64,000 bases of DNA from Episyrphus balteatus (GCF_945859705.1 NC_079137.1:81923150-81987149); one strand, 5' to 3'. Counted from the first letter of the stretch, positions 1 to 11,325 are shown. Program-made: numbers and translations. Notes: a model not told the origin generated them from the sequence alone.

Positions 1-1116
1 AAAACGTTGCAATAGAAAAAAAACATAAGTATACTTATGTAAGTTTGGGGGACATAATTGAAATTAACTTCTTATTTGTCCAACTAATATTTGCAAATAC
101 GTATTTTTTTTTTCTATTAATTAATATATAATTATTCATAGCGTATTTTGTAATACCCACCTTGTTATTATTTATATTAAAATAATAACCAAACTACCCC
201 ATTTTTTTACAGACGTTATTTTGGTGTGGTGAACTGATGTGCAATGGGGTTGTTTTTTTCATAAAAAGATTAAACCACACCCATTTTCGTTAAAATCTAT
301 TAAAATAACCAATGAGAATCGATATTCTCTTATTTATGTTTCCATAATTCCATATCGTTCCTCGCAATTGTTGCCAACCCAAAAATCACATGTCATAGCT
401 TAACATAACTTTAGAATTCGTAACTCTAGTTTTTCATAACTTCGGTTTCGCGTAACTTTGACGGCCGTAACTTTGTCGCCCGTAACTCTTTATTCGTAAC
501 TCCCTTACCATTTCAAATTTAATACATGACAAATATTAAAATTTTTAAGTTTTTACCAAATGTATTTAAATTAAATATAGTTATATTAAAATTATCTTCT
601 TAAATTAATTTTATCAAAAGATAATACAAAAGTATTTTAACTCAATACCAAATATATTTACAGTCAATAAGGTATATTCTTTTTCCAAAATTCATTACTG
701 AAAATAAATATTAATCATAAATAATATAAAAATGGTGATATAATTGTCTCTATTTTACCTGTTTCACAAACTTTGGCATGTAAAATCTTATTGCCGATCA
801 AACTTCATCTGCAATTTATGCATTTTGCTTAAAAAAAATCACAAAGTGCCTTCAAATTAGCACAAATTTTGAATTTTTGATTTAATTTTTTTTAAAAAAA
901 AGGTACGTCAAATAATGAATTTTTTTCTTTTTTAAAATGGCTGCTGCTGTCGTTTGATTAAAATTTAATATGCTTGTATTACAATTTAATAATTTTTTCA
1001 TTAGTTTTTAATAAATTTGTACTTTATTTTAATACAATAATAATAAAATGTTATACAATTATATTAAAATCTAATACAGCGGTATTAAAATTCAATACAA
1101 GATTAGAATTTAATAC
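1..1116. other. AT-rich non-coding DNA with short motif arrays
   Basis: No coding region is supported. At about 395-505 the motif CGTAACT and near variants recur roughly every 15-20 bases. From about 580 to 1116 the motif TATTAAAATTTAATAC and its relatives recur on both strands; the same motif continues beyond the Transib element at 2570-2700, so the Transib inserted into this repeat. Confidence 0.5.
395..505 (+). repeat. irregular tandem array of CGTAACT-type motifs
   Basis: About six copies of (T/C)GTAACT(C/T) or CATAACTT occur at irregular 12-25 base spacing. This is not a simple microsatellite. Function unknown. Confidence 0.5.
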
Positions 1117-1121
1117 CGGCG

Positions 1122-2507
1122 CACAGTGTGGCCGATGGTAGGAAAAGTTGGCAAAAATTATTTTTCTTCGTTTCTAAGTTTGTTATGGGTAAAAATACTA
1201 TATTAAAGCACAAAACTGAGACAACTTTTGTGATTCTATGAAAAATTATCAAAAACGCACATTATAAGGACATAAGTATCTGTTACCTTTAACTTTGAAG
1301 TTGTTTGAGAAAGAAAATTGTTATTTATTTGTTCAATACTTAGATTTTACTGTTTTTTTTTTTTTTTTTCAAATAAGATTATTCTTAAAAATAGATTTAA
1401 GACCTGACTCAGCGGTTTAGTCATAACAAAATCTTCTTAATGAAAAAATACACTGGTCAACAAAATTCAACTTTTTTTGTCCGAAGAACCAAAACATACT
1501 TTTCTGAAAGATTTAGGGATGCTAAACTCGAATCCACGAAAGAAATATTTTATTAGCTTCCGTTTTTTGAAATATTACCGTTATAAAATGCAAAAAAACA
1601 CGTTATTTTGAATGTTTATGAGGTTATGGTAAAAAAGTGTGGTAATTTCTTTAAGCATAGTTTGACGCGGTCATCTTCTTCAGAGAGCCGTTTCAAATTT
1701 TCCAATCTTTTTTCATGTATGAGATATCTCAAGCTGCGCCTGCGTCTCCATTGTGTAGATCAACACTATTTCCTTAAATTTTTAGCCACAATGCTAACCG
1801 TACACACTTTCAGTTTTGGCTAATAGAATAATTCTGACAATGGATACGAGTTCAGAATTTCTAACACCTTCAGAAAAGTAAAATTCTGTTGAACTGTATT
1901 GTCAGTACTTCCGGAATCTGAGAAATATATACAAAAAAATCGTTATTTTTAGATAACTTGACATAGTGTATACTCAAAAAGGGGCAAACATGGGCACCAC
2001 TTTTTTAATTGACATGAAAGACGACACTCTCAACAATTAAGGGACACCAAAAACAAAGCGCCACTTCACACCTTTGTAAACTTTTTCTTAACGAGTTTGT
2101 ATGACGCACACAAAAAACGAATGATTTTAAAGACACCGAATTCGAATAATTTTTTCAAACAAACTAGACACTCATAATTCAAAAGAGGAATGAGAATCGA
2201 AAGCTTCCCTTTTGCTTGTAATTTCATATTTATTTCAAATTTTTATCTTTTGATTTAACGAAATAGCACTTAAAACTTGAAACACAGACGGGAGCTAGAA
2301 AAAGATAAATAAGAAATAACGAATAATTTCGTCAATGGCGACATTTTAAAGTGTAGTTACTCACCGCGTTAGACTTAAACCGTGGAATAAAAACCGGTTT
2401 TGTGTAGCTTATTAATCCCTTTATTAAAGTAAATTTGTATTTGGCAGTTCGGTACAATTTGAAAATAGCTATTTTTGCCAGCTTTTGATAACATTGGCCA
2501 CACTGTG
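1122..2507. mobile_element. non-autonomous Transib-type DNA transposon
   Basis: Both ends read CACAGTGTGGCC inward, and the inverted repeat continues imperfectly for about 37 bases to TGGCAAAAAT. The element is flanked by a 5-bp direct repeat CGGCG (1117-1121 and 2508-2512). A CAC-type RSS-like heptamer plus a GC-rich 5-bp CGNCG duplication is diagnostic of the Transib superfamily, the relatives of RAG1. There is no transposase reading frame in its 1386 bp. It contains an older-looking C-family sequence at 1451-1900. Confidence 0.85.
1451..1900. mobile_element. degenerate C-family (Harbinger-like foldback) copy inside the Transib element
   Basis: Begins CACTGGTCAACAAAATTCAA, followed by the ACCAAAACATACTTTTCTGA and TATTACCGTTATAAAATGC blocks shared with the elements at 27431 and 54255. 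The right end (TTCTGTTGAACTGTATT, near 1880-1900) is a mutated version of the inverted terminus. It is much more decayed than the other two copies. Confidence 0.6.
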
Positions 2508-2801
2508 CGGCGGTTAAATTTTTAAACCACAGAGGTTATTTTCTAATAATTTTTGTATTACAAACAGTAAACTTAATACTTAAATATTTAAGTTTAATAC
2601 AAAAAAGTTTTAATATTTTTAATATTTTAATATTTTGGAAATATTAAAATGTAATATATTTTGTATTGAAAATTGCTTTAATACAAGAGCTGTATTAAAA
2701 AATACTCCAGAATTTTTAACCGTATACAAGAAAAGTGTCAAAACTATTATACTAGCCGAATTTCCCCGAAATAGTATAGTGATGTCTTTAAAACGAATTA
2801 A

Positions 2802-3358
2802 CCCTTTCGGACCCAGCGTTACTCTCATGTAACATATTTTTAAAAATTCGTAAAAAATATTCCATTAAATATTTTTTTAGGTTTCGATGGCTTAATTGAA
2901 AGATAATAATGCCTTGTTACTGGATTATTACAAAAAGTTAGTCAAATATCATACCTTTAATTTTTGTTTATCGAAAAAGGGACTGAAATTCACATTTTTT
3001 TCTTTATTTTTGGCAAAAAAAATTTTTTTATATACCTATGGTCATAATTTTGAAAAAAAAAAATATAAAAAATGTTAATCCAGAAAGTGTTTTGTTTTTT
3101 GGCTTAGAAGAAGTAGCATATGTACATTATTGTTCTATAAAAAATTATTTTACCAGTTGTCCGATTTTTTTTTTTTGGTGGTCGTAGGCAGTGCATGTTA
3201 CTTACATGCAACAAGAGAATAACACATTATTTTTGCTATTTATTATTTTAGAAAATAGCTTTTTACTATTCATATTCCTTAGTTGTGATGTTTTTGACAC
3301 GATGATACTGAAAAAAACATTTTTTAATATTGATTTTCATAGCTTGGGTTCGAAAGGG
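2802..3358. mobile_element. piggyBac-type MITE, copy 1
   Basis: TTAA (2798-2801) is followed by CCCTTTCGGACCCAGCG, and the other end is the inverted GCTTGGGTTCGAAAGGG followed by TTAA (3359-3362). The duplicated TTAA target and CCC-starting inverted repeats are the signature of the piggyBac superfamily. The 557-bp interior is AT-rich and codes for nothing recognisable. Confidence 0.85.
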
Positions 3359-3362
3359 TTAA

Positions 3363-5472
3363 GGGATTAAGAAATTGGAATGATGCATTGTTATATTAAA
3401 ATAGAAGATTTTAAATAAATTATGACTTTATTTCGTTGTTCAAGGACTAATACGCGAGAAATAACAACCACGCAAATTCGTCGTTCAATTAATAAATAAT
3501 TGAAAAATCATTATTACTCCGTTTTAAGTTTACAAAATTTACCCTGCCTTGTTTCGCAATTCACAAGTAAAATTCAAATATTGAAACAAATACTTTAACA
3601 CTATTTTTAATCTCTTTCAATATTTGAGTAAGCAGGTAAAATAGATGATTTTATTCTCAATAACAACTTAATCAGAATATTTAATAATGTCGAATGTGGA
3701 TGATTATGTGTTTTGCTGTAAAAAAAAAATAACCACTCGATAAACTCTATCGATTACAAATATTTTATACAAGAGGTTATCCGCGCGGATGTATACATTG
3801 AGTAGGCGTTAAAAATCATCATCCACCAATACCAAATGAAAAATAAACCAATAAACCACCTCAAAGACCGTGTGTGAATGTGTGTGTGTGTGCCACCCAA
3901 AGCGTGGTAATTATTACGCTGTAATAAAATTGCAATTATCGTTCTTCGTAGATACATTCTGTTTGTGTATATTTTATTTTATTGAGTTAATTAAGTTTTA
4001 CAATTTTAACCTCTCGTCATATCGTTGCGTCAGTTGGCCGCCGCATAGTGTGCAACCGCATTGCACAAACAGGCTGGTTGGCTCTGGGTTATCGGATCAT
4101 AGCGCCGCGCCGTAATCATATTTATATTGGCACTTTGGTGGTTTTTGTTTGTGTGCAAATCCTCCTCAGTCCTTTTTGCACAGTGACCGACCAAGTCTCC
4201 TGATTAGTTTATTGTATTTTAATAAAAACTAATTAAGTCTCTTCAAATGTAATTAATTGTCAAGGCGGAAAAGTTCTGTGTCATGTTGCACAATATTACT
4301 TTTTTTTTTTTGGAGACCACCACCAACGATAACAACTAGGAAATGAGGTTTTCCCCGAAAACCATTAACTGTCAATAATATTAAATTAACAAACTCATGA
4401 AAGCAGGAAAATTAATCCTTTTTGCAAAAAAAAAAAAAGGATGCAGTCTCCCTCATTATTTAACTTATAGATATGAAATTTTATTTTTTTAAAATTTTAT
4501 TCTTTTAAAATTATATTTTTGTTAACTCGGTTAAAAACGGAAGAATTAATTTATTATGAAAAACTTTTTTTTTTTATTTTTAAAATTAATCAAATAAATG
4601 AATGAATGTGATGGTTGATGGTTTTGCTGTGTGAGAAAAGGAAGACACTTAAAAAAATATATAAAATGTATAATTAATTTTGGTTAAAATGGCTTTGAGT
4701 TGGCAAATGGAAATTTATATTTTTTAAACAAAAATAAAATAAACAAGAATAAATATTATTCGAATGCAAATAAAAACAAAATAACAAACTTTTATCTGAT
4801 GGATATGTGTTGCATTGCATCCCCCATTGACCATATTGATGATTGATTGAAAATATATATTTTTATTTATTTTGTGGAAGAAAAAACAAAAATATTTTTG
4901 TTTTTTATTTTGTCTGATGGAATATCAACCAATTCCAAGTTGTTTTAATAAACCTTGAGCATTTGTTTTAAAAATCATGGAATTTACATTAATTGAGGCT
5001 TTGAATTCAATATAAAGTTCAAAGATATTCTGTTTGCCAGAGGTCTTAGGGTTTCAATGGAAATATCTTTTATTTTTATTTTTGCTACAATATGCTTTTA
5101 AGGTTTCCATAAATGTTACACATCCAAATAACGTAATTTATGGGTTGTATAATATGATGAGACAAGAATTATGGTGATAGCAGATATTCCTCGGGCTAGC
5201 CTCAAAATTTCAACATTTCCGGTCTTAGCATGGAATATCTACCGAAAACAAAAACAAAAAACATGTGATTCTTTTGATGTCCATTTTGTCAGCAAAAAAA
5301 AAAATAGCATTTGAATTCTCTACCACAGGGTAGATCAAAAGTGACTTTCTAATTCTTTGGCGCTGGACACTAAGGGGCTAAGTCAGAAAAAGTTGTTTTT
5401 AGCAAAAGTGGAAAGTTTGAGTTCCATACATTTTTTAGTTAAGAAAAACATTGAATTAAATAATATAAGATA
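3363..5472. other. AT-rich intergenic or intronic stretch with one GC-richer patch
   Basis: No supported gene. A GC-richer patch at about 4020-4115 contains the interrupted palindrome TGTGCAACCGCATTGCACA at 4048-4066 and an initiator-like TCAGTT. A (GT)n run lies near 3875-3890. The 11-mer AAATTCGTCGTT at 3474-3485 recurs at the ends of the 34 kb element. Confidence 0.4.
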
Positions 5473-6568
5473 TCTATTATATATATTAAAGTTCGGTTTG
5501 TGTACCGGCCACACCGACTGACTTATTTTCGTAATTTTTTTTTTAAATCAAAGAGGCATAAGAGGAGATTTTATAGGGTAAATAGGGGTAACACGACATT
5601 GAAAAAAGAGGCTATTTTCTAAACGGTAAGTCGTAAAGAGTTGACTTTTTTTTTAAATGATAGACAAATTTATTCAATAGTTACAAAAGGTATTGAAAAC
5701 ATTCAAAAAAATTTCAAAACCAAGTTGTGGAGGTTTTTTTTGCAGTCATAGACCTTCGACAAAAGACTAATTACAGGTACGCAAAATTTTGCACAGAAAT
5801 TTGAGTTACACCATGAGAAAGATATTAAAAAAAAAATTAGGGGTCTAAAACGGATTTTTTTCATAGGCCCTGTATTTTGAAATAAAAATTTTTGAAAAAC
5901 AACCTAATTTTTAGGGACATTTTTGAGTAGTCTTTTATTTTTTTTGGAATTTTTAATAGTCTGCAAAAAATCTCAAATTTATAGGAAATATAAGTTTTAA
6001 TCATGCGCATGTATGTACAAACTTTGATTTTTGACCGAATAACGGGAAAAACAATTTTTTTGTCCCAAGTTTTTTGGCGGTTTTTAACAGTTTTTTATTT
6101 TTATCTTTTTTTCTTCAATAGAAAAATGAATGAAATTTACAGTGTAGATAGATAATGGGCAAGACTATATTTGTACAAAGTTTCAATTAATTTTGTAATG
6201 ACAAATTTGAAATAACGGTAAAATAAACTCTAATTTTTCAACACGTTACATCTTTTGATCTGGAGCTTACAAAAATTTGATTTATCTTTATTGAGCATCC
6301 TGATTATATAATATTACCTTTCATTTAATATATCACACATAACGCTACATTCACTACAAGCTTCACAATGGTAAGTTAAAAAACTTAAAAAACGTTTTTA
6401 ACAAAGGCCACTTTTTTTTTAAATTTTAAAAGTGAATATTTTTAAATTAATTGGACGAACTTTTCAAGTTTTGATTTCCTTTTTGTATTGGAAATTATGA
6501 CTAATTACAAAGTCGAAAATAGAAATAAATACAAGAAATGGCGGAACGAAGTCCGCCGGGTCAGCTAG
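5473..6568 (+). mobile_element. non-autonomous Helitron-like element
   Basis: The right end carries a 6-bp stem GGCGGA/TCCGCC (6540-6545, 6552-6557) and terminates 11 bases later in CTAG (6565-6568) followed by T. Hairpin plus CTRR is the Helitron 3' signature. The probable left end is TCTATTATATATAT at 5473 after an A, giving insertion between A and T without target duplication. No Rep/helicase is encoded. Most of the interior (about 5560-6390) is an A-family module also found at 12893, 22553, 26897 and 49470. The left boundary is less certain than the right one. Confidence 0.7.
5560..6390 (+). repeat. A-family module, copy 1 (inside the Helitron-like element)
   Basis: Shares with the 12893 copy, in order, TAGGGTAAATAGGGGTAA, TTTCAAAACCAAGTTGTGG, ACCGAATAACGGGAAAAACA, AACGGTAAAATAAA and CACACATAACG. 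It lacks the CCATGGCAGC end block of copies 2-4. Non-coding. Confidence 0.75.
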
Positions 6569-6710
6569 TTATGTTATAATTGAGTTTTAGTTTCCCTTAT
6601 AAGTAGCGTTCATCAATAAACTGACATTCCGGAAACGCTTGTTTTGAGATGAATTTTGATTAAACTCTTGTTTTTTGGTGATATTGTGATCGGGAGACGG
6701 ACAGAATCTC

Positions 6711-7582
6711 TTAAACCCAAAGTCCCGAAAACTCAAATTCCAGAAAACCCTAAATCCCGAAAACCCAAAATCCCGAAAACCCAGAATCCCGAAAACCCAG
6801 AATCCTGAAAACTCAGAATCCCGAAAACCCAAAATTCAGAAAGGCCAAAATCCCGAAAAAAAAAATAAAAATAAAAAATAATACACAAATTAAATATAAA
6901 ATTATTACAACTTAAATATTAAAACTCTTATAATTTTATTGGCCTTAGTAATAGACCCGAATTTAGCGAAAGCTTGATTTAAACAAAAAATATTCTACAT
7001 TTCACTTCCAAATTAAAAAAGTGATGTGATTTTAAAATCGACTTTGTTATAGGTGAACTTCCTCTTAGAAAATTCTATGTTTAGAAGTAAGACCTAAGAC
7101 GTATGTATGTACATAATTACCATTAATTTTTTTGTTTGGGCCATTGATTTAAGTTTAACGTTTTTATCCCATTTAACTCAATCACTACACAAAACTACTG
7201 AAAAGCACAATATGAATTTTAATCATGTTTAAAGAAATATTAACGGAATTATACAGTTAGGTATATTATATAATCTGTGTTTACTTATTAACTTCACACT
7301 TAGGAATATTTTTCGAAATCGATATCCCGAAAACTTATATAAAATGCGGAATTTGCGGAAATTTTTCATTTAATATAATTTTTCGGGATTCTGGGTTTTC
7401 AGGATTTTGGTTTTTTGGGATTTTGAGTTTTTGGGATTTTGGGTTTTCAGGATTTTGGGTTTTCAGAATTTTGGATGTTCAGGATTCTGGGTTTTCGGGA
7501 TTCTGGATTTTTGCGATTCTGGGTTTTCGGGATTTTCGGGATTTTAGGTTTTTGGTACTTCGGTTTTCGAGATTTTGACCCC
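6711..7582. mobile_element. foldback element with minisatellite arms
   Basis: The left arm (6711-6866) is a tandem array of a 15-16-base unit of the type AATCCCGAAAACCCA. The right arm (7377-7582) is the same array inverted (TTTTCGGGATTCTGGG). The two enclose about 510 bp of AT-rich unique sequence. Long inverted repeats made of short tandem repeats are the architecture of Drosophila Foldback elements. A repetitive reading frame in the left arm is a by-product of the array. Confidence 0.65.
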
Positions 7583-7724
7583 AACCTATTTTGATCAATA
7601 TATGTAATTGCAAAAATATTTGCAAATAACTTTCCGTATGTTTATCACACTCATATACATCCAAATTAATTTCAACGGCATTAAAATACTTTCAACGTTT
7701 AAAGTAGTGACCTAGGCATAAAGA

Positions 7725-8460
7725 TTAACATTTTTACTTGCTGTATAGGGCAAGTATTGGTTTCGTGTTTAAAAAAAAAATTGAGGTTTAATTAAAACCA
7801 ACATTACGATGATGGAGAATATCAAAAAAGTGGGTTTCGTCATGCCGTCCTTGCGTCGGTCTGTGCGTGTGTGCGTCCATCTGTACATCGAGCTAAGGCC
7901 TAAAGGGATGCATGGATTTGCTTGAAACTTGGTACAGATGCTTTTTACGCTATTCCCTAGACCCGTTTTCTTATATTTTTAATATCGCCTTTTTAACGCA
8001 TATCTCCCATATAAGGTTTTCGAGGTATTGCAACTTTCTCGAAAACGGCTTTAACGATTTTAATCAAATTTGGTATACGTAATAGACTTATCGATTCTAA
8101 CAAAACTGCGTTTTTAGTTTTTCTCAAAAAATGCGGAGAACGGAAATATGGCTTTGCCGTTTTTCAAAAATTGACATATTTTTTAAGTTCATAAATTTCA
8201 TCACAGCATAAGTCAATTTTATTAAAAATTTACAGACATCATTTTGAAGTATAAAATATAAAAAAAAAAAATATTTTTAAAAACATTTTTGAAAAAAAAA
8301 ATTTTGAATTTAATTTTTAAACTTTCGATTTTTTTTTGTTTGATTTTTTTTTTCTCGACACTAAACAAAATCTTAAATTTCCAATAGATATTTAAGACAA
8401 AGATATTACTGTGAACTACAAGAGCAAGTACGTGCAACCCAGTCGTGCATTTTATTTAAA
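7725..8460 (+). repeat. B-family dispersed repeat, copy 1
   Basis: Starts with TTTTTACTTGC...TATAGGGCAAG, passes through ATTACGATGATGGAGAAT and a CTGT-rich segment, and ends in AGAGCAAGTACGTGC then CAGTCGTGCA. The same blocks occur in the same order on the minus strand at 17756-18875. Terminal structure and superfamily are unclear, and no coding capacity is visible. Confidence 0.7.
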
Positions 8461-8714
8461 ATAAACCTTCAAAAAACGAATCAAAACAAAAAAAAAAACA
8501 GATATAAAATTCATCTTTAATTTTGTGTACATATCTTCTATTCCGTCTGTTTCTTCCATTCAGATGTCAAGTCATAAACATCTGAAGTACAGTACATAAC
8601 GCTTATAAGAAACTCAAAAATTGCACAATATTTGTTTCTTATAACCGAGTGTTTCTTATATTCTTAGAACGGATATAAGAAACAAGTTTCTTATACACAT
8701 CTACTACCCAGTAG

Positions 8715-8954
8715 CATGGTATAAAAAGACAAGGTATGATCATTAGAGCCGCCATCTTACAAAATGGGGCAATAAGGTTTTGACGTTTTATACTTGGCAA
8801 AGTCAAAAGCAACAAATAATTTTCAAGACAAATTTGATTACAACAACAATTTCAATAGGCAGCTGTCAAAACCTTAAGTAGCCATTTTTAAGTTTTGACA
8901 GTTCTCGATACAGAGTTTGTTCTAATGATCATACCGTCTCTTTTTATACCATGA
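8715..8954. mobile_element. 240-bp MITE with 8-bp target duplication
   Basis: Terminal inverted repeats CATGGTATAAAAAGAC and their counterpart TCTTTTTATACCATG, with GGTATGATCATTAGA inside the arm. Flanked by the exact 8-bp direct repeat CCCAGTAG (8707-8714 and 8955-8962). An 8-bp duplication suggests hAT or a similar superfamily. It sits inside the pogo-like element, so it is younger than that element. Confidence 0.8.
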
Positions 8955-9093
8955 CCCAGTAGTATTACAAACTTATCTTCGCCTAAATATTCAATCCAAT
9001 TATATAACTACATAATTATGTAGCTATTTTATATTTTTCACAGATTTCGTTTCTATTTTTTCCCGATTTAATTTATTCAAGAATTATGTATCA

Positions 9094-10273
9094 CAGTGGC
9101 GTAGATAGGGGGGGGATCAGGGGGATATATCCCCCCCCATTGATTGGGATCGATAATTGTACAACATAACCAGTCATGAACAAATAAGTTAAAGAAACAC
9201 ACTCTGAAAAAAAACGCTATGGATTTCGAGTTTTTGATTAGCTTAAAGCTTATAAATATGGTATACCAACTCTCGTTGCCATTAAGTCGGAGTTTCAAAG
9301 AGTGAATTTAGACTTGGTCCAAGCTTTGGATCTCGCCAAAGATTTAAGAGATCAACTAAAAATTAAACGGGCAGAAGGCGACTCATTTTCGAAAGTGTTT
9401 GTAGGTTCCAAAAAAAAAAATAACTGAAGTCCTTGACATAGGCTTCAAACATAAGAGAATAGTGAAGCGACAAAAGAATCGTTCGAACCCTTCGGTTCAA
9501 AGTACAGAAAAGAATATTTTCGTGTTACTGTTTTCAACCTTTTCTCGATTTCTAAATAATGGGCCTTGAAGAAAAATTTAGAAACCATGAAAACATACTA
9601 GAAAGGATTTTGGTTCTTTCCAAGAATTCTTCGTCTGAAATAGACAAAGCAGCTAAAGAATTTAATGAAACTGTTGACTTTTACCAAACATTTGGCTGCA
9701 GGACAATCTTCTACTCTTCCACCGAGAAAACAAGACCACGTAAAATAGAACAAAAACAATAAGATTTGCTTATGGTTTTTATCCAAGAAGGAAATATTAT
9801 TTTAACAATCGGGTTTTCCTTATTGAAAAATTTGAAATAATGAAATTTTTACTAAATTTCAAAAAGATTTTCTCCATGAAAATAATATTTAATAATTAAT
9901 TGCTGATTTTAATAAGGTTTCTTCATAAAACAGTTCAATAAGAAAATCTGTTAGTTTTTAGGTGGTCCTGGTCATATTTTTCTCTGTGTGAAGAATTAAA
10001 AACTCAGAAAAGATATTTTATCAGAAGGAATAATACTTCCTCTATGAACTCATTAAAAGCCCTCGATAGCAGCCCCGAAGAAAGTTTTCCTAGTACCCAT
10101 ATATATTTTATTAAAGATATAAGTTACACTGCTGGTTTCAACGTCAACCACCGAAAGAACTTTCTCCAATTTAAAGAAAATAAAAACAATACAAAGAAAC
10201 ATTATTAAAACTTTAAAAAATTTTGCGAACTAAATCCATCCCCCCCCTTAGCGAAAAGCTATCTACGCCACTG
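9094..10273 (+). mobile_element. hAT transposon, defective
   Basis: Inverted ends CAGTGGCGTAGATAG / CTATCTACGCCACTG with a perfect 8-bp target duplication ATGTATCA (9086-9093 and 10274-10281). CAGTGGCGTAG is a typical hAT end. The inner ends are G- or C-homopolymer-rich. The interior keeps recognisable transposase fragments. Inserted into the pogo-like element. Confidence 0.9.
9242..10212 (+). pseudogene. decayed hAT transposase (ZMYM1-like lineage)
   Basis: Coding fragments survive in several frames. From 9242 to 9427 a frame reads LKAYKYGIPTLVAIKSEFQR and ends in a poly-A-associated stop. From about 9559 to 9762 another fragment ends in a stop. At about 10132-10210 a third reads STSTTERTFSNLKKIKTIQR, which matches the C-terminal hAT dimerisation motif (ERxFSxLKxIKT). 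Frameshifts and stops separate the pieces, so there is no functional enzyme. The N-terminal zinc finger and most of the RNase-H core are not recognisable, and about 350 bp between 9762 and 10100 is largely eroded. Assignment rests on the C-terminal motif plus the hAT ends; the exact clade is uncertain. Confidence 0.75.
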
Positions 10274-10525
10274 ATGTATCAATTTAGTTTTAAGTGAAAT
10301 ATTAGCTGTGTTCCTTTGGCCTGAAGTATCTACTGCTAAGTTGTTCTGCTTGTATTCAACTCCATTTCTTCAATAGAAAAAAATGTCTTTGAATGGATTC
10401 AGATGCACTAAAAAGTACTTTGCTGAGCAACATTTTTAGCAAAGGTAAACACAGCAGGGATATAAAGAACACAAACACAACAAATAACAAATTAACCACT
10501 GAACTGAAATTCTCTTCAAATAATA

Positions 10526-11325
10526 GGTCTGTTTGGGTTCTTTTTGCACAAAAATATGAAACTTGTCAAATTTTAAGGAGTGGGGATGAAATTCTCTCAG
10601 AGAAAGAAAAATTGTGTAAAAGTACCCAAACGCTTTTGGCACAAAATGTTCTGCTACTTTTTTCTACAACAACAAAAATGTAAACAACAACACCAATTGA
10701 AAAAAAAAAATAAAGAAAGGAAAAATATCAAAACATTTTGTTTTGTTTTACAAACACTTTTTTTATTCATTTTTTCATAAATCATTTATAAAATAAAGCA
10801 CTTCTTTACCATTAAAACACAAAAAATAAAAATAAAAACACAAAACATAGCCACATCGCCATGTTTGTACTTTGTTTTGTTCATTAAAAAATGTAAACAC
10901 ATATTAAAAAAAAAAAAAGAAATGAATAATATTAAAAACACTTTGTTTTATTTTTTAAACACTTTTTTTTATTATTTAGTTCATAAAATATTAATTTGTT
11001 TTGAGCATTACATCACTAAAACGAAATAAATAAAAAAAAACAAGAAAAAAATCCACGCCACCATGTTTGTAGTTTGTTTTCTTTATGTTGTGCGACAAGG
11101 ACAAATAAAGAAAAACAGAGAAAGCACTACCTTTTGACAGATTTCAGATTTTTGTTCGATGAAATTTTTTGGGCAGAAATTTGCAAGAAGGGGAAATTTT
11201 TTTCTCTCTCGCGGCCATCTTTTTTGTGAAAAAATGTACAATTTCAGAGTACCCAAACAGGAATAGGGTTAAAAAAGTTGAAAAAAGTTGAAATATTTCT
11301 GTTTTAGGCAGTACCCAAACAGACC
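10526..11325. mobile_element. 800-bp TIR element with TA flanks
   Basis: Ends GGTCTGTTTGGGT and ACCCAAACAGACC are perfect inverted repeats. TA lies on both outer sides (10524-10525, 11326-11327). Subterminal GTACCCAAAC copies recur at about 10620 and 11250. The interior has two imperfect copies of a roughly 200-bp unit (about 10735-10880 and 10938-11082), each ending in a GCCATGTTTGTA or CCATGTTTGTAG block. Non-coding. Superfamily uncertain (Tc1-type or Harbinger-type). Confidence 0.7.

Noticed and set aside
6587..6832. Gly-Phe-Arg-Asp repeat reading frame on the minus strand
   Set aside because: Translation of the 15-bp minisatellite arm of the foldback element.
8880..8955. TTTTTATACC as a TATA-box promoter
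   Set aside because: It is the inverted end of the 240-bp MITE and no downstream gene exists.
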